Positions 32,301-43,492 of a stretch of DNA of 64,000 bases are shown here, piece by piece (position 1 is the first letter of the stretch; each line of letters begins with the position of its first letter). The DNA is from Xestospongia bergquistia. Its lineage: Eukaryota; Porifera; Demospongiae; Haplosclerida; Petrosiidae. The DNA lies in the NCBI GenBank assembly GCA_963965975.1, contig OZ014414.1:3137501-3201500 (forward strand), written 5' to 3'. The translations under genes and the position numbers were made by a program. A model generated the notes under the pieces. It searched no databases. It was not told the origin of the DNA and saw nothing but the letters and a program-made list of their open reading frames with translations.

Positions 32301-35300
32301 GATCACTTAGAATACAACAGCATGTGCCACACTCAAATAACTAAGAAGAGGACCCCTTACTTCACTACAGAGGAAGAGTATGTAAATCCAATTCAATTCT
32401 AAAGCATTAGAAAAAATAGTTCAGGATCATATTTAGAAGCTTAACAATTATGAATGTTATTAATCATGCTATCAATATAATTAAACATTTGCTTATACAT
32501 TCCTTCATAATTTTTCCGAAAAGAAATACTTATGTGAATTGGGTAAATATAGCACTAGTTACCATTTACAGGAGTTTGGCATTGACTTGCAAGTACAGAG
32601 AGTCAATGGCTTTTTTCACTCACATGGCTTACAATACCAAATTTTCTTAAGGCTTTTAGGAAGTAGTTGTCCCATACACTATAGAGATTGTTTAGTATTT
32701 GTGATATGAACAATCGAAAAACATGCTAATATATGTAAACTGTTAGTTTTGTATGTTAAGTGTCTCTGATAGTCCTGAATATGTGTAAAGTTCACAAAGC
32801 CATCGAATACTCTTAAATAACGGAAAGTAGTCTTTGCAGGTAGCCTTAACCTCAACAACTCCATTTTAGGGTAAGACTTGAAGTAATGAATAATTCTAAT
32901 GTTATTTGATTTACTTTTTGTCGGAATTATTTTTGATGTCATAGTATATTTACATAGATTGTACGTGCATGTGTGGACACTCCTTTTTATTAAAATGTTT
33001 ATGTCTGCTATCAAATAGATTGACGAATAAAATAAGTCATGCATTGACACTTCATAGTATAGTTCAAGTAATCTCATTAGTTAGATGCTGGTACTAATTT
33101 TTCAGTTACCTTTGCTTTTAAAGTTACTATTAAGGTTTCTTAGTTCCAATAAAGCTTGTTGTGTAGTTATGTGTTATGTTGTTTATACTTCATAACAAAT
33201 TGGAACTACTGTATAGATTTAAAGACTATTATATGACTACACTCTTGACTATGTATGCTTGGCATGATAGTTACTATTCTTTAGCTACTCTTAATTTGTA
33301 TATAGTTTCTTTGGTCTAAGACTCTGACATATTTTCAACACTATTGCACAATGCATGTCTACATAAATAGTCAACCGTTTGTGTTCCTAACTTTGTTTTG
33401 TAAGTAACTGTTGTTGTACATATATACATACCTTATATCCTCTTGATTTTTTTATTATTAGGAGGACCAAAAATGATGCAACATAGTAAAACTAAAGATG
33501 TTGATATACAAAAGTTTCAACTAGTAACGAAACATTCAACTCAACTAAAAGAAGGTATTGTCAGTAATGTTATTCTAATAGATGTTATTGTCATAAAAAA
33601 TCTTTTTTATTATGTTGTTAATTACTATTATACTGATCTATTTATAATGCGGAACAATAGTTTTCGGACAAAGAAATTGAAGTAAATGTATCAGAATGCC
33701 TTTTTGCTTGATGCGTCATATGACTATTAAATGATGCATAATAAGATCTTTGTTTAATCAGAGATATATCGTCATTAGACTCTGATTGGCGAGAAGATAG
33801 TATGTTACATTACATTGTCGATGCACTTTGAAATGGGCATTATAAATCTTAATTTTATATGATTTAATACTTCACTCATCAATTTGACTTAATGAATTAT
33901 AAAATCTGTAAAGAGAAACACACTTAGAAATAGTGTACCTTGTATTAGCCTTCCATTAGACACGTGTGCAAGTTGTGTATTGGCAAATATTCTCTCATGC
34001 AGTGTGACATGTGAAATGTCCCTGACCATCCTTGAGTATATAACACATTCCAACAACATATAAATAGTAGTCACTGCAGTCAGCCTCAACTTTAACAATT
34101 TAATAACAGCTTAAGTTTATGGTGAGGCTTGGAGATGGGGGCATTTAATGAAAGTGGTGATGTAAAATTCTAGCTTAAAAATTGACTTCCTCCAGTCTGA
34201 GTTATTTTTTTATAATCAGCACATGTATGTACATTTTATGTTTATGAGTTGACACGCCTTCTTATTATGAAGTTGATAGCTTCTACCAAATAGATCAATG
34301 AAAACACACTTGAAGCTTTAGAGTATATATTTTGGACCTTAAGCAACATCATAATGAGTTGCAGGTAACTACTTTTTTAATTCTCTTGGCTTTCAAATTT
34401 ACTCATTGGCTTTTTTGGTTCTATTTAAACTTCCTGAGTAGCTATTCATAAACAACTGAGGACTACTGACTAGACTTTAAGACTGTTATCCTAATAAGCC
34501 CTTGCCTATCTATGCTTGACTTCATAGTTACTATTCTTAAGAGTATAATTTGTGTATTTCATGAGATGTGTAAGCTGGCAAGACTGATCATGTTTCCTAG
34601 CTTTTTTTATTTCTATATGTTATCATTTATCCTAGAGTTGAGATGTCACTTTGATGACACTAGAACAATGAATTTGAAGTAAATGTACCAGAATGCCTTT
34701 TTGCTTGAAGTGTGACTCTAAGACACTGTTAAATGATCCATAATTAGATCTTTGTTTATTAAGAGGTATATTGTCATCAGAGTTTGATTGACAAGAATGT
34801 AGTTCTTCTTCTCAGCCTCTTTCTTTCCTATGACAAGTATTTAATTTTGACATACATAATGAATGTGCTGTATCTCTAGTATAAGATGCTAGCTGCACAA
34901 GTGTTACAATATGATTTCATTAAGTCAATGTATTACTTGGCTTAATAGGCATTACCACTCTGACTTTATACTTTCTTTAGTCTTAGACTCTAATTTAGTT
35001 TAAATGCTATTGTACATTGGATGAGTTGTGTAAATGGACAAGTTGATGGTTTTTTTCTAGCCTTTTTGCACCTGTATATGTTATCTTTCATCTTCTTAAT
35101 TTGGCATGTTATTAGAAGTAGCAGAAATGATGCAACGTAGTGAAACTAAAGATCTTGAGCTAGAAAGGCTACCACTAGTAAAGGATGAATCAATTCAACT
35201 AAAAGAAGGTATTGTCAGTAATCTTATAATGATATATGTTGTTGTTGTTGGTAAACTATCACTCTCCCTATATGTATAATTATGATTATATATATTGTAT

Positions 35301-37877
35301 ATATCTATTTAAAGGAATGGTGATAGTAGGAGAGAACTATTCTAAGTTTAGTGCTGCTAAAGATCAACAATTATCAGTTGAAGAGTGTGGGCTAAACATT
35401 TTAATACCTGCACAAGTTATTTCACCAGTAGACACTTTATATGAAATTTCTGCTAATGGATTGTGGGGTGAGAAATTTGAGTTTCCTGAAAATAGCACAC
35501 TTATAAGTGGTGTTTGTTATATATCAATATCTAATTCGTCTCAACTCAATAAACCAGTTACAATTCTACTAGAACATTGTGTTAATATTACTGATGACAA
35601 ACAAGCAGAATATCTCAGTTTCGTTGTTGCTAAATCTGGTCCACCTATCAGGTTTGAATACCTATCAGGAGGATCATTTCGTCCTAATTTACAATATGGC
35701 ACTATACATCTCAAAGAATTTTCATACATAGCTATTGTACTTTGTGTTGCATTTGGTGGTGCCACGTTAGGGCTAGTAGGTGGAGTTGTAGGAAGTGTAT
35801 TAAGCAGTGCCATGTTGGATTTAGGAGGAGTAGCTCTAGGAGCTGCAGTTGGTGGTGCCATTGGATATCATTATGCTACTAGTAAGTATATACTGATCAG
35901 TTACACATGCATGGAATTAAATGATTAAAACAATGGTGTAATGTTATGAATAAACTTTGAATTAAAGTGAACATATTAATTATATACAATGCCACTTTAA
36001 ACAGATACTGCTGAACTTCCTGACTGCAAGTATCGAGGTTATATCTTTTATGAATTAGTAAATGTGGAAACATGGAAGATGCGTTTTACAGTTGTTCAAG
36101 ATAATACATATTCTGATGTAATAAGTGCTCATCAGTTTTAATGATGATTGTAATCATCAATGTTTCCTATATAGAAAACTCTAAAATTGAAATCTAAGTT
36201 TGGTAATGAAGAAGACAACTTTCCATTTCGTTTTGCTACTAAGGTATCTGAAGAGAATTTAAAATTATTAGGATTCCCCGATGAAGCAGTTGATGGATGG
36301 GAAATAACACCACTACGTACACCACTTGTAGTAAGTAATCATAAATGTTATGTCTTTTGTGTGTGTGGAGGAGGGGGATGTTTTAACAAAAAATTATATG
36401 TAAATTACATGAACTGTAAGTTATCTGTTTTTACATTTAAATTACTTTGATTTAGATTAACAGGAAAGATGCTGATGACTTTAGTCAGTCAAGGAGTGTT
36501 AATCCTCCTAATATTCCAGTACAAGTAACTGCTAATCCTAGAATGAGTGACTTCAAAAATAATCTAAAACATACTATAACAATTGAAGGTATTGAAGTTA
36601 CTGAGAGTCAAGCATTACCTACAATTGTGATTACTAGATCACTGATGAGTAATTTACAAAGTAAGTGTCTGTTTAATACTTATCTATGTAGTATTCTAAT
36701 TATAACCTTACTCTGAGCATTCCAAATATTGTTATTAATAACTATTTTTAAGCTAAGTGCCAAAGCACAAGTCAGTCAATTATGGTAAATACAGCTTTCA
36801 ATTCTAAGCCAGAATACATATATTATGTACATTACCTTCTGTATATCCAGTAATGTTTATGTTATATAAGTTTTGTGGTTCATTATAATAACAAAAAACA
36901 TGTATAAAGGATCATACGTATAATATACCTCAAAAAGTAACAACAAAGCAACCACAACCAGGCCACCACAATAGCAAAAACAACAAATATAACAAACCAC
37001 AAAAAACCATCAAAGCTTAAAAATGAAGTTAAAGCTAATAAAATCGAATTTATAGTATGTATGTCTGCACTCAGTAATACAATTATCAATATTCAACAAT
37101 GTAATAATAGATGTAGAATGAACAATGCCAGTGAGTGTGGGAAAAGTGGTGACAGACAGAGAAAGACTAAGCATACGAGATGCTTCTAATGTCCGGTCAC
37201 AATGAGACAGTGAGCAAGGAAATGTAAACACAACTACAGCTTTATTCATTATCAATGAGTTAAGAAAGAGTTTCTTAATGATACCTTACATGTAAGGATT
37301 TTACCAAAACTCCCTTATCTTGTTCAAAGGACACTTCTGTTTAAGCCATAACTATGTATTCTACAATTGACTTCCAGTTATAGATACCATCCATAATGAA
37401 TATTGTGTTTGTATTTGTATTTTGAATTGTTGGCTGTTTTTGGAACAGTCTGACTTGGTAAATCGTCTATACATGTGTTAATACCAATAACATGATTTTA
37501 TTTGTTTTATTCTTTAACAAAGCAAACATTGTTTTGTTTGATCAATACTAAAATTGTATATTTACCGTTTCATATTAGGTAATATAGTTAAAGGAGGTGT
37601 ACATGTATCTTCTTTACCAGATCATATCTTGGATCAACAACCTACAATTCAAGAAATAACTACACATGCTAAAACTGAAAAATGGAATGAATTGGGTACA
37701 CAATTACAACTGAACAGTGTCAATCTGGCTGAATGTCATAGTTTAACTAGTATGTATCAGTTATGGATTCAAGAGAAAGCTGATAAAGCAACAAGAAGGA
37801 GTTTGTTAGATGCTTTAAAAACTATTAAACAGAACAATGTAGCTATGGTTTATGAAAATTATTTAAAAAATCAATAG
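29132..37877 (+). CDS. Gene D: 2A-leader, Death, ZU5, Death protein (multi-exon)
   Basis: Best preserved host gene. Proposed exons: 29132-29354, 29592-29879, 30329-30538, 30807-30898 (alternative end), 31753-31974, 33462-33554, 35116-35208, 35315-35881, 36004-36117, 36175-36330, 36456-36660, 37579-37877. Apart from the two joins inside the region after ZU5 (36117/36175 and 36330/36456), junctions are phase 1. Order of modules: hydrophobic leader with a 2A motif, Death domain, basic/acidic linkers, ZU5, Gly-rich membrane-like segment, unidentified exons, Death domain, stop. ZU5 plus Death recalls UNC5/PIDD/ankyrin-like signalling proteins. It probably acts as a Death-fold signalling adaptor or receptor. 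Whether all exons belong to one transcript is inferred from phase and order only; exon 30807-30898 ends in a stop and must be skipped in the long form. Confidence 0.6.
29592..29879 (+). CDS. N-terminal Death-domain exon, gene D
   Basis: A 288-nt exon, acceptor TTTCATAG, donor GTAAAT, phase 1 to phase 1. It encodes about 96 residues with the Death-fold signature: WRDIGFALRVSSDYLDGL, then KLSNVISNWIDSR, and SPVTWSTVISAIESLIV, ending ADEIRDYLG. Death domains form homotypic helical assemblies in apoptotic and immune signalling. It follows the 2A exon directly, so it would lead the processed protein. Confidence 0.8.
30329..30538 (+). CDS. Basic/acidic cassette exon ex3a, gene D
   Basis: A 210-nt exon, acceptor ATTACAG, donor GTATAG, phase 1 to phase 1. 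It encodes GRKQKRLRSNISESDKD, then an Asp/Ser run (SDSDSESYDTLSS), EPASGRPYKKKRM, and ends THKHKG. The basic clusters resemble nuclear localisation signals, and the Ser/Asp runs resemble casein-kinase sites. Homologous cassettes occur at 31753-31974 (plus), 56495-56701 and 55540-55708 (minus). Confidence 0.65.
30807..30898 (+). CDS. Terminal cassette exon ex4a, gene D (alternative end)
   Basis: Acceptor ATATAG, phase 1 entry, encoding CKRTNQIEEMPSSKRKSTTT then SSQQLIKPS and TAA. The intact copy at 11787-11878 also ends in a stop, which suggests a conserved alternative C-terminus giving a short Death-domain form rather than random damage. Confidence 0.55.
31753..31974 (+). CDS. Cassette exon ex3b, gene D
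   Basis: A 222-nt exon, acceptor ATCACAG, donor GTATAT, phase 1 to phase 1, encoding EKQKRLRSNISVSDKDISLR, then SDSELESYYKSS, KKPASGRYYMRKG and PHEHKG. It is a duplicate of 30329-30538. The flanking sequences 30899-31150 and 32219-32490 are also duplicated, so a segment of about 1.3-1.4 kb was tandemly copied and ex4 was lost from the second copy. Confidence 0.6.
33462..33554 (+). CDS. Linker cassette exon ex5a, gene D
   Basis: A 93-nt exon, acceptor ATTATTAG, donor GTATTG, phase 1 to phase 1, encoding GPKMMQHSKTKDVDIQKF then QLVTKHSTQLKEG. A near copy is at 35116-35208. No domain recognised. Confidence 0.55.
35116..35208 (+). CDS. Linker cassette exon ex5b, gene D
   Basis: A 93-nt exon, duplicate of ex5a: EVAEMMQRSETKDLELERL then PLVKDESIQLKEG, with the same donor GTATTGTCAGTAA. 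It directly precedes the ZU5 exon; spacing and phase allow either ex5a, ex5b or both. Confidence 0.55.
35315..35881 (+). CDS. ZU5-domain exon with Gly-rich membrane-like segment, gene D
   Basis: A 567-nt exon, acceptor TTTAAAG, donor GTAAGT, phase 1 to phase 1, 189 residues. ZU5 features: LSVEECGLNILIPAQVISP (the IP-A loop), FEFPENSTLISGVCYISI, NKPVTILLEHCVNI (the kPv.l.l.HC strand), then YLSFVVAKSGPP. After ZU5 comes IAIVLCVAFGGATLGLVGG followed by Gly-Ala-rich GGVALGAAVGGAIGYHYATS, a glycine-zipper-like hydrophobic stretch that could insert in or assemble at membranes. ZU5 domains pack against UPA and Death domains in UNC5 and PIDD to keep signalling inactive; here the downstream Death exon fits that order. 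Confidence 0.8.
36004..36117 (+). CDS. Exon after ZU5 (possible UPA-like region, part 1), gene D
   Basis: Starts after TTTAAACAG in phase 1, encoding DTAELPDCKYRGYIFYEL then VNVETWKMRFTVVQDN and TYSD; donor GTAATA in phase 0. Beta-rich and hydrophilic. By position it could correspond to a UPA module, but I see no diagnostic motif. Confidence 0.5.
36175..36330 (+). CDS. Exon after ZU5 (part 2), gene D
   Basis: Phase 0 start after CTATATAG, 156 nt, encoding KTLKLKSKFGNEEDNFPFRF and later LKLLGFPDEAVDGWEI; donor GTAAGT after CTTGTA. Keeps frame with the exons on both sides. Domain not recognised. Confidence 0.5.
36456..36660 (+). CDS. Exon linking the post-ZU5 region to the C-terminal Death domain, gene D
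   Basis: Acceptor TGATTTAG, donor GTAAGT, phase 0 to phase 1. It encodes NRKDADDFSQSRSVNPPNIP and later HTITIEGIEVTESQALPTIV. Extended, Pro/Ser-containing hinge. Confidence 0.5.
36661..37578 (+). other. Largest 3' intron of gene D
   Basis: Contains a GC-richer stretch at about 36890-37255. On the minus strand 36883-37089 reads as a hydrophobic peptide, but without splice context or family match. No exon called. Confidence 0.4.
37579..37877 (+). CDS. C-terminal Death-domain exon, gene D
   Basis: A 299-nt exon after CATATTAG, phase 1 entry, ending TAG 37875-37877. It encodes NIVKGGVHVSSLPDHILDQQ, WNELGTQLQLNSVNLAECH, SMYQLWIQEKADKATRRSLL and ALKTIKQNNVAMVYENYL: a complete Death fold (W at the first core position, L-W in helix 4, RR-L-AL in helix 5). 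Paralogous exons: 52528-52838 minus (open), 38884-39015 plus and 51080-51250 minus (remnants). Likely the main signalling domain of gene D. Confidence 0.85.
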
Positions 37878-38883
37878 TAAGTTACATTTTGTATATCAAT
37901 GTATATATAATTTATAGAGTGGGTACATAGCTAATCACGTCATTGTTCTATATGTACATTATCTATATACTTGTGGTATCATAAGAGCATAGACTATGAA
38001 AACAATCTTGTGACCATTACTTAATATTACAAACTCATTTCCTAATTTTTGTAGGTAGGAAATAATTAAAGTGCTCAATCTATATAAGTGATGTTATGTA
38101 TATTAAGAAGTACATAGGTAAATGATGTATGATGTGTACATGTAATGACAGTTCATTTGAACTATTAAAAATGTTTGAATGATTTGAGGCCAATTCTTTG
38201 TATTCAAAGATTGTCTCTTTAGACAAAACAGTTTCACTACATGTATAGCAAATTCATAATTACAGAAAAGACAAAAGTTGGGAGAATGTGGATGTCCTTT
38301 CAGTATGTTACAGGCTTAAGTGTATTTTTTATCTGTTGCTGTTTCTATAATAGTCTTGTAATAAAAGCCTTATATCATCTTTGACTTTTATTACTGATAT
38401 CCTACTTGTTGTTATTAAGAGTTATGTAGGATAAGAGTACAGTGAACATGAGCAACAAAGTATAGTTTAATAACCCCTCACTAACACAGTCTTCTTGCTC
38501 TAGCTTGTGTCTAAAAATAATAAAATCGCTAGGATGGGAAATTTTGACATTTTAATCATTTATAAAGGAGCTATACTCTAATTAACATCATTATATTGGT
38601 AGTCGGGTATATTATGTAGTTTCTACATCATTATCTATTAATTTATAATTCCACAGATTCATACCTCAATATTCTAAAAGAGAGATCCTTTTAACTGTTA
38701 TAGACATATTGTTTAAACCAAGAAATGAAGCTGATTACACTACTTTAATTAACTACCTATGATATGTACATCACTACACATCTATAGAATAGTGTTTGTT
38801 ATTTAAAATTCTTTTGTGATATTTATTAATAATAAGTAATAGTGGGCGTTACAGAATAAAGAAATATGCAATTGTGTTCTTCG
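37878..38883. other. Region 3' of gene D
   Basis: AT-rich sequence with no gene recognised; probably 3' UTR and flank. A possible AATAAA signal lies at about 38351. Confidence 0.4.
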
Positions 38884-39015
38884 CTCAGTTCTTAGATCAA
38901 TATCCTCTGTTAAAAGAACTAACTACATGTGTTAGAACTACAAAGTAGTTTGATCTGGGGACACAATTAGAATTAAGCAGTATATATCTACTGAATGTAT
39001 TGACTTGACACATGT
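38884..39015 (+). pseudogene. Death-domain exon remnant
   Basis: Reads FLDQYPLLKELTTCVRTTK, a TAG, then FDLGTQLELSSIYLLNVL, collinear with LDQQPTIQEITTHAKTEKW and LGTQLQLNSVNLAEC of the gene D Death exon. The conserved Trp codon is replaced by the stop. Only the first half survives. Confidence 0.7.
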
Positions 39016-39200
39016 TATAATTGTATTTTTTGGATTAACATCATTTACATGATGAGAGCATATGGATTTACAGCCATTTAATCTAATCATATTTGGTCTA
39101 ACATAATGTACAATTGTCCCACTTTGTCTAAAGTTGAAATTATTCAAATTTCAATGAGTTTTAAGTTAATACTAATTAAATGAAACGCAGTAGCCGTACG

Positions 39201-39267
39201 GACTAAGATAAATATAATATATTTATCTTAGTCTGGATAGTTACAATATATTATATTGTAACTATCC
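39201..39267. repeat. Twin perfect 33-nt palindromes
   Basis: 39201-39233 (arm GACTAAGATAAATATA, one-base centre) and 39235-39267 (arm GGATAGTTACAATATA, one-base centre) are each perfect inverted repeats and are separated by a single T. They could extrude as two adjacent hairpins, or be the joined ends of foldback elements. Confidence 0.9.
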
Positions 39268-39434
39268 AGTTCAGACTTAAGATTGGGCATTTCCTTTCTA
39301 TTTTTGTTTACTGTTTTACTCTATCATCTTGAATCAAGCCAATTTTTTACTGATTCAGACTGTTCCATTTTCATGCTGTTTCAAACATTGATTTTTTTAG
39401 CCATTATAAGTCTGAGTCATAATCTCTCAAAAAA

Positions 39435-39707
39435 TTATGTATCAGTGTATTTAAAGATTGTTGATCCATTCAAGTGATCAAGTCTGAAAGAATACAATGT
39501 GAAGACCTTATAAAAAAAGATGAGGACAATCTGAAAAGTTCCATCCATGTAGAGAACGGGAGTCTCAGCAATAATAGTGAAGTTATTGTTAGTTGAAAAA
39601 AAGAACACATCATCTTTAGAACCCAACATAATGTCTTCACCCTTGAGTGTTTTCAACCGTTCTCCATTGAAGTCATCTATACTCTTTGGGAGGAAGTAGT
39701 CTTTCAT
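39435..39707 (-). pseudogene. MULE-like transposase fragment
   Basis: Minus frame starting MKDYFLPKSIDDFNGERLKT and continuing LKGEDIML, FFFSTNNNFTIIAE, VLYMDGTFQIV and FYKVFTLYSF. The DGTF block followed by a (V/L)(F/Y)T(L/I)Y segment is the start of a MULE transposase core with the first catalytic Asp. Only about 90 residues remain; the rest of the nuclease is absent. Confidence 0.6.
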
Positions 39708-39830
39708 GTCTTTTTATGTAAGGCTAGATAACAGATAAAAAGTTGCCATGATGGACGCAATGTTTACTTAACCTTGAAGGGTAACAGAAATGGTATTCAT
39801 ATTCTGATTAAACTGAAAGACCTTGTAGTA

Positions 39831-40080
39831 GAGTAAATTACACAAGAACGGACGTATCACTTTCGGCCGCATCTAGCAAGATAAACTACCAAGAGAACTG
39901 GCATTTCTAACTTACTGTTGTAAACTACGACCTGATTAATTAATATACCAAGTGCTTTGAAAGTTTTAGGAAGCTTCTGTGAATAGCGACAAGGTTTTGA
40001 AAAAAATTTTTGGAGGCAGCAGTAAGCGGACAAGTATGATGTAAAATCGTTCAATTGCCAAAATTCCTTCAATAACCAAG
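39831..40080 (-). repeat. Dispersed repeat shared with 47020-47285
   Basis: AGAGTAAATTACACAAGAAC, GGAC and CGGCCGCATCTAGCA, GATAAACTAC occur here and, inverted, at 47195-47285; similarity continues, weaker, to about 40080 and 47020. It follows the MULE fragment on the same strand and may be the element's terminal or flanking region. Confidence 0.65.
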
Positions 40081-40099
40081 CAAAGCGAGAAGGCTATGG

Positions 40100-40500
40100 C
40101 TGTTGTTATCAAGTAACAATGGAACTACAACAGTATAATCAAACTTTTTAAATCTGCTAACACATCGTTATTTTTCAGAGGAAATTTTCTAAGTAGGTGG
40201 GGCTATGATTATTCGACCACACTTGCACGTGTTAATAGAAGTCAGTTAAGACTACTAAGCGTCATCACAGATATTCTGAAAGGTACGATAAGATTAGGTA
40301 CTCAATAGATTTATTTGTGGCATGTCACATAGTCTATAATCCTAATACTACTGTTTTATAGTGACTTGAGTAATTGGTTCAAGTATAATTGTACTGATGT
40401 ATGATTGTCACCTTGACGTCTCAAATTGTTGCCTGAGCTTGAGTGACAATTAAAATTAACATTTTTTGCCAAAACACCTATTTGGATGTTCATTGTCTCT
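40100..40500. other. Intergenic stretch, nothing recognised
   Basis: No gene, domain or clear repeat identified. Confidence 0.3.
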
Positions 40501-40503
40501 AGT

Positions 40504-41070
40504 GTTGTTTTAGTTAACTATAACTAATACTAAAATATTTTTAGTAGAGAGTAAAAATTTTAGTTAACTATAACTAAAACTATAACAAATATTTTTTTCA
40601 AATGTTACTATAACTAAACTAAAATTAAAACTTTCCTTTGAACTATAACTAATACTATATTAAATAACCTCAATTATATTAGTTATTAACCACATGGAAT
40701 GTGTAATGCATTTAACATAATTATCATGTTAGGTAGTGCATACCTGAGTTGTTTGTGCATTTAACCTTCCATGCATGAGTGATTTTCTAGTTATTATAGT
40801 TAAGCTTAACTAGAAAGCATGCTTACAGCTAGTATAGCAGCTGGTCCTGGTAGGCCAAGAAAAAGTGAAGTATGCATCTTCCTGAAGAAAACAAAAGTGT
40901 TTTCTTGTTAAATATGACTATAACTAAATTAAATTTCACATTAAAACTATAACTAATACTACTAAATTAAAATTAGTATCAATACTATAACTAAAAATAA
41001 ATTTTACCTTTTGCTATAACAAAACTAAAACTAAAACACCTTATGTCTACTATAACAACACTAATTGTCT
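40504..41070. repeat. Degenerate AACTATAACTAAAACTA low-complexity block
   Basis: Imperfect tandem ACTATAACTAA/ACTAAAACT units in three stretches (about 40515-40680, 40910-41000 and 41000-41060) interrupted by about 230 bp of unrelated sequence. Non-coding. Confidence 0.8.
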
Positions 41071-42120
41071 CCATAAGTATAAAACATGACATAAGACACC
41101 TTGGAGATTTTCCCATCTCTCTTATATCCATATTCAAGATATTCATGCACATACCTTCAAAAGAAATATTTTCCATAATAAAATAATTAACTATGACAAT
41201 ATTCCCATTACTTTAAAGAAAAACTAGAATAGCCATCTTATAGAGTTGAGGCTAATTAACTTACATATTATTGATATCTGCTTTGTTATTTGAGATATAC
41301 CTGATTGAAGGGCTAAAGTTATTGGCAGTGTTCTCAAGTATGGCAAAACAAACTAGTAAACTTTATCAAACTTGTAGTTGTGGAGAAACCATAATTTTTA
41401 TGTTAAGGTCTTTTCACTTTATGTTGCCACTAGAACCAAAAGTGCAATAGCAAGTTACAGCTTTCATATTAATAGCCTAGGGCTTTCCCCATATGACTTT
41501 TTAGTAATATTTTAGCCCAAAAAGGGCTTTTGTTGTGATGGTGACCAGCACTGACAAGATTACAGCAGGATAATACCATACACTGCCAAAATTTTCAAGG
41601 AAGAATATTTGACAAATAGCTTCTTTGGGAGTATTTTGCAAGTGGAAATTTTCAAGAATTTCCTATCGCTCTCATCATAAAATTGTACAATTTATAAGTT
41701 TGCAAAATTCACAAATATTCTTCAAAAATTTTGCAGTGAATGATGGTTTAGCTTATAATAGTTATATATCTAAATCTAAGGCCAAATTATACAAGCATAG
41801 GGACTAGCATATATTATGTCATTGTCATTTGTGGTGTCATTCTATTTGTAAATCCTTAGCAAACCCAATGAGATCTACAAGTGTACATTACTATTTTAAG
41901 AACAAAGTGGATGTACCTAGTCCTTAATGCACTAGTATTGTAATAGCCTCTTGTTAAATAATTTTTGTTGAACTGAAACTTAGTCTACTGCTGCTACACT
42001 TAGATTATTACAATCATTTATGTTTAGATCAGTCTTCAGATGTTTGATCTGGGCAACCAAGTACATATAGAGGTATTCTATAGTGTTACTTATCCTGCAT
42101 CAACCGATATTATCGCTATA
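41071..42120. other. Intergenic stretch before the pogo-like element
   Basis: AT-rich sequence with no recognised gene. A plus frame at 41625-41807 looks like common repeat-derived sequence and is not called. Confidence 0.35.
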
Positions 42121-42350
42121 ATAACTCAAACACATTCTCTATCTGAAAAGGTAACAACCACTGTTAAGTCTCCAACAGATCAGTTTCCTTTGTATTATCC
42201 ATTGATGTTGTTATGCACCTAATGTCTCACTTTAACTCAAGTACTCTCTTTCAAACACATTCTCAATATCTCAAGACAGCTAGTAACAAATCTCTGATAG
42301 GTAGGTTGTGTATGTTATTCATCTATCATTGACATACTTATCTGTAGTCT

Positions 42351-43263
42351 TTGTATTCCATCAAATGGCAAGTAAATCACTTCCTCTTAGTGGACGTGTA
42401 CTCAAAGCCCACCCAATTGTTCAACTGTGATGAAACTGGAATGCCACTAGATCCAAAACCTCCAAAGGGTGTGACTGCTAAAGGTGTCAAACATCCAAAA
42501 GCAATAACAACTGGAAATAACACACAGATTACAGTTCTTGCATCATGTAATACTGCTGGATACTGCATTGATTGTGACTGACCCTTTGTGATTTTGACCG
42601 AAAGTGTCTGAAACAAGCAATGGTTGATGGAGAAGTTCTCGGGACTATGTATGGTCTCTCAGAATCCGGGTGGATCAATAGTGAACTGTTTGATTTATGG
42701 TTTGTCCATCATTTTTTGCCTCATGCCCCAACTGTACGACCAATTCTACTCCTACTCAATGGTCATTCTTCACACTATAATCCTTCAATAGTTAATAAGA
42801 CACCAGAAGAGAAAGTGATCATTTTTTGTCTACCCCCATATTCATCACATGAAAACCAGCCTCTGGGTAAAGGTCATTTGGACCATTAAAGTCTTCATGG
42901 AGGCAGGTATGCCGAAAGTTTTTAGTGGATAATCCGGGCACGGTAGTCACAAGGTTCACCTTTTCAAAACTATTTAGTGAGGCATGGGCATGTACAATGA
43001 AGGTTAAAAGTATTCAAGCTGGATTCTAATACACAGGAATCTACCCCTTGAACAGGGATGCTATTGTTCCATCGAGAAAAGATGCCACAAGCACACTTGC
43101 ACAGTGCACAGGACTGAAATTTATACCACTATATAGCCCTGCACAACTATACAGGCCTCCCATTACTCAAGAAGCTGTATTCACAGAAGAGGAAGAATCA
43201 AGATTTCAAAAAAGGTTTCAAGAAGGTTATGATGTTACTTCTGATGATCGTTATAACAAATAG
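42351..43263 (+). pseudogene. pogo/Tigger-like DDE_1 transposase core, catalytically dead
   Basis: Contains FNCDETGMPLDPKPPKG with the first catalytic Asp, KAITTGNNTQITVLASCNT, then after a frameshift near 42580 FDRKCLKQAMVDGEVLG, SESGWINSELFDLWFVHHFL, LLLNGHSSHY and PPYSSHENQPLG. In active relatives these last two blocks read DGHSSHY and QPLD; here the second Asp is Asn and the third is Gly. A stop and shift follow, then a recognisable TGIYPLNRDAIVPS block to 43263. It is not an active nuclease. No intact CENP-B-type DNA-binding region is seen upstream. Confidence 0.8.
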
Positions 43264-43492
43264 AAAAAAAGCATCAATCAACTAACGATGGTAGTGGATT
43301 CGTTGATCAAGAGCTTGATTTGAGTTCCCAATTGTCCCACAATGACACAGTTTCTAATGATGCCACCACTCATATGTTTTCTCAATACCCATATTATCCA
43401 CCAGATACTAGATACCCATATTACCTACAAGACACTCTTCCATATTTTTCATTTTTCAAAGTTGTCCTTCCACTGCAAGTGCTGAAAGTAAT

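Noticed and set aside
36883-37089. Hydrophobic minus-strand open frame inside a gene D intron
   Set aside because: It has TM-like composition, but no splice sites in the right place and no similarity to the xWQLL TM-exon family.
41625-41807. Plus open frame with KFSRISYRSHHKI
   Set aside because: It looks like common repeat-derived non-coding sequence; no domain and no second copy in this window.
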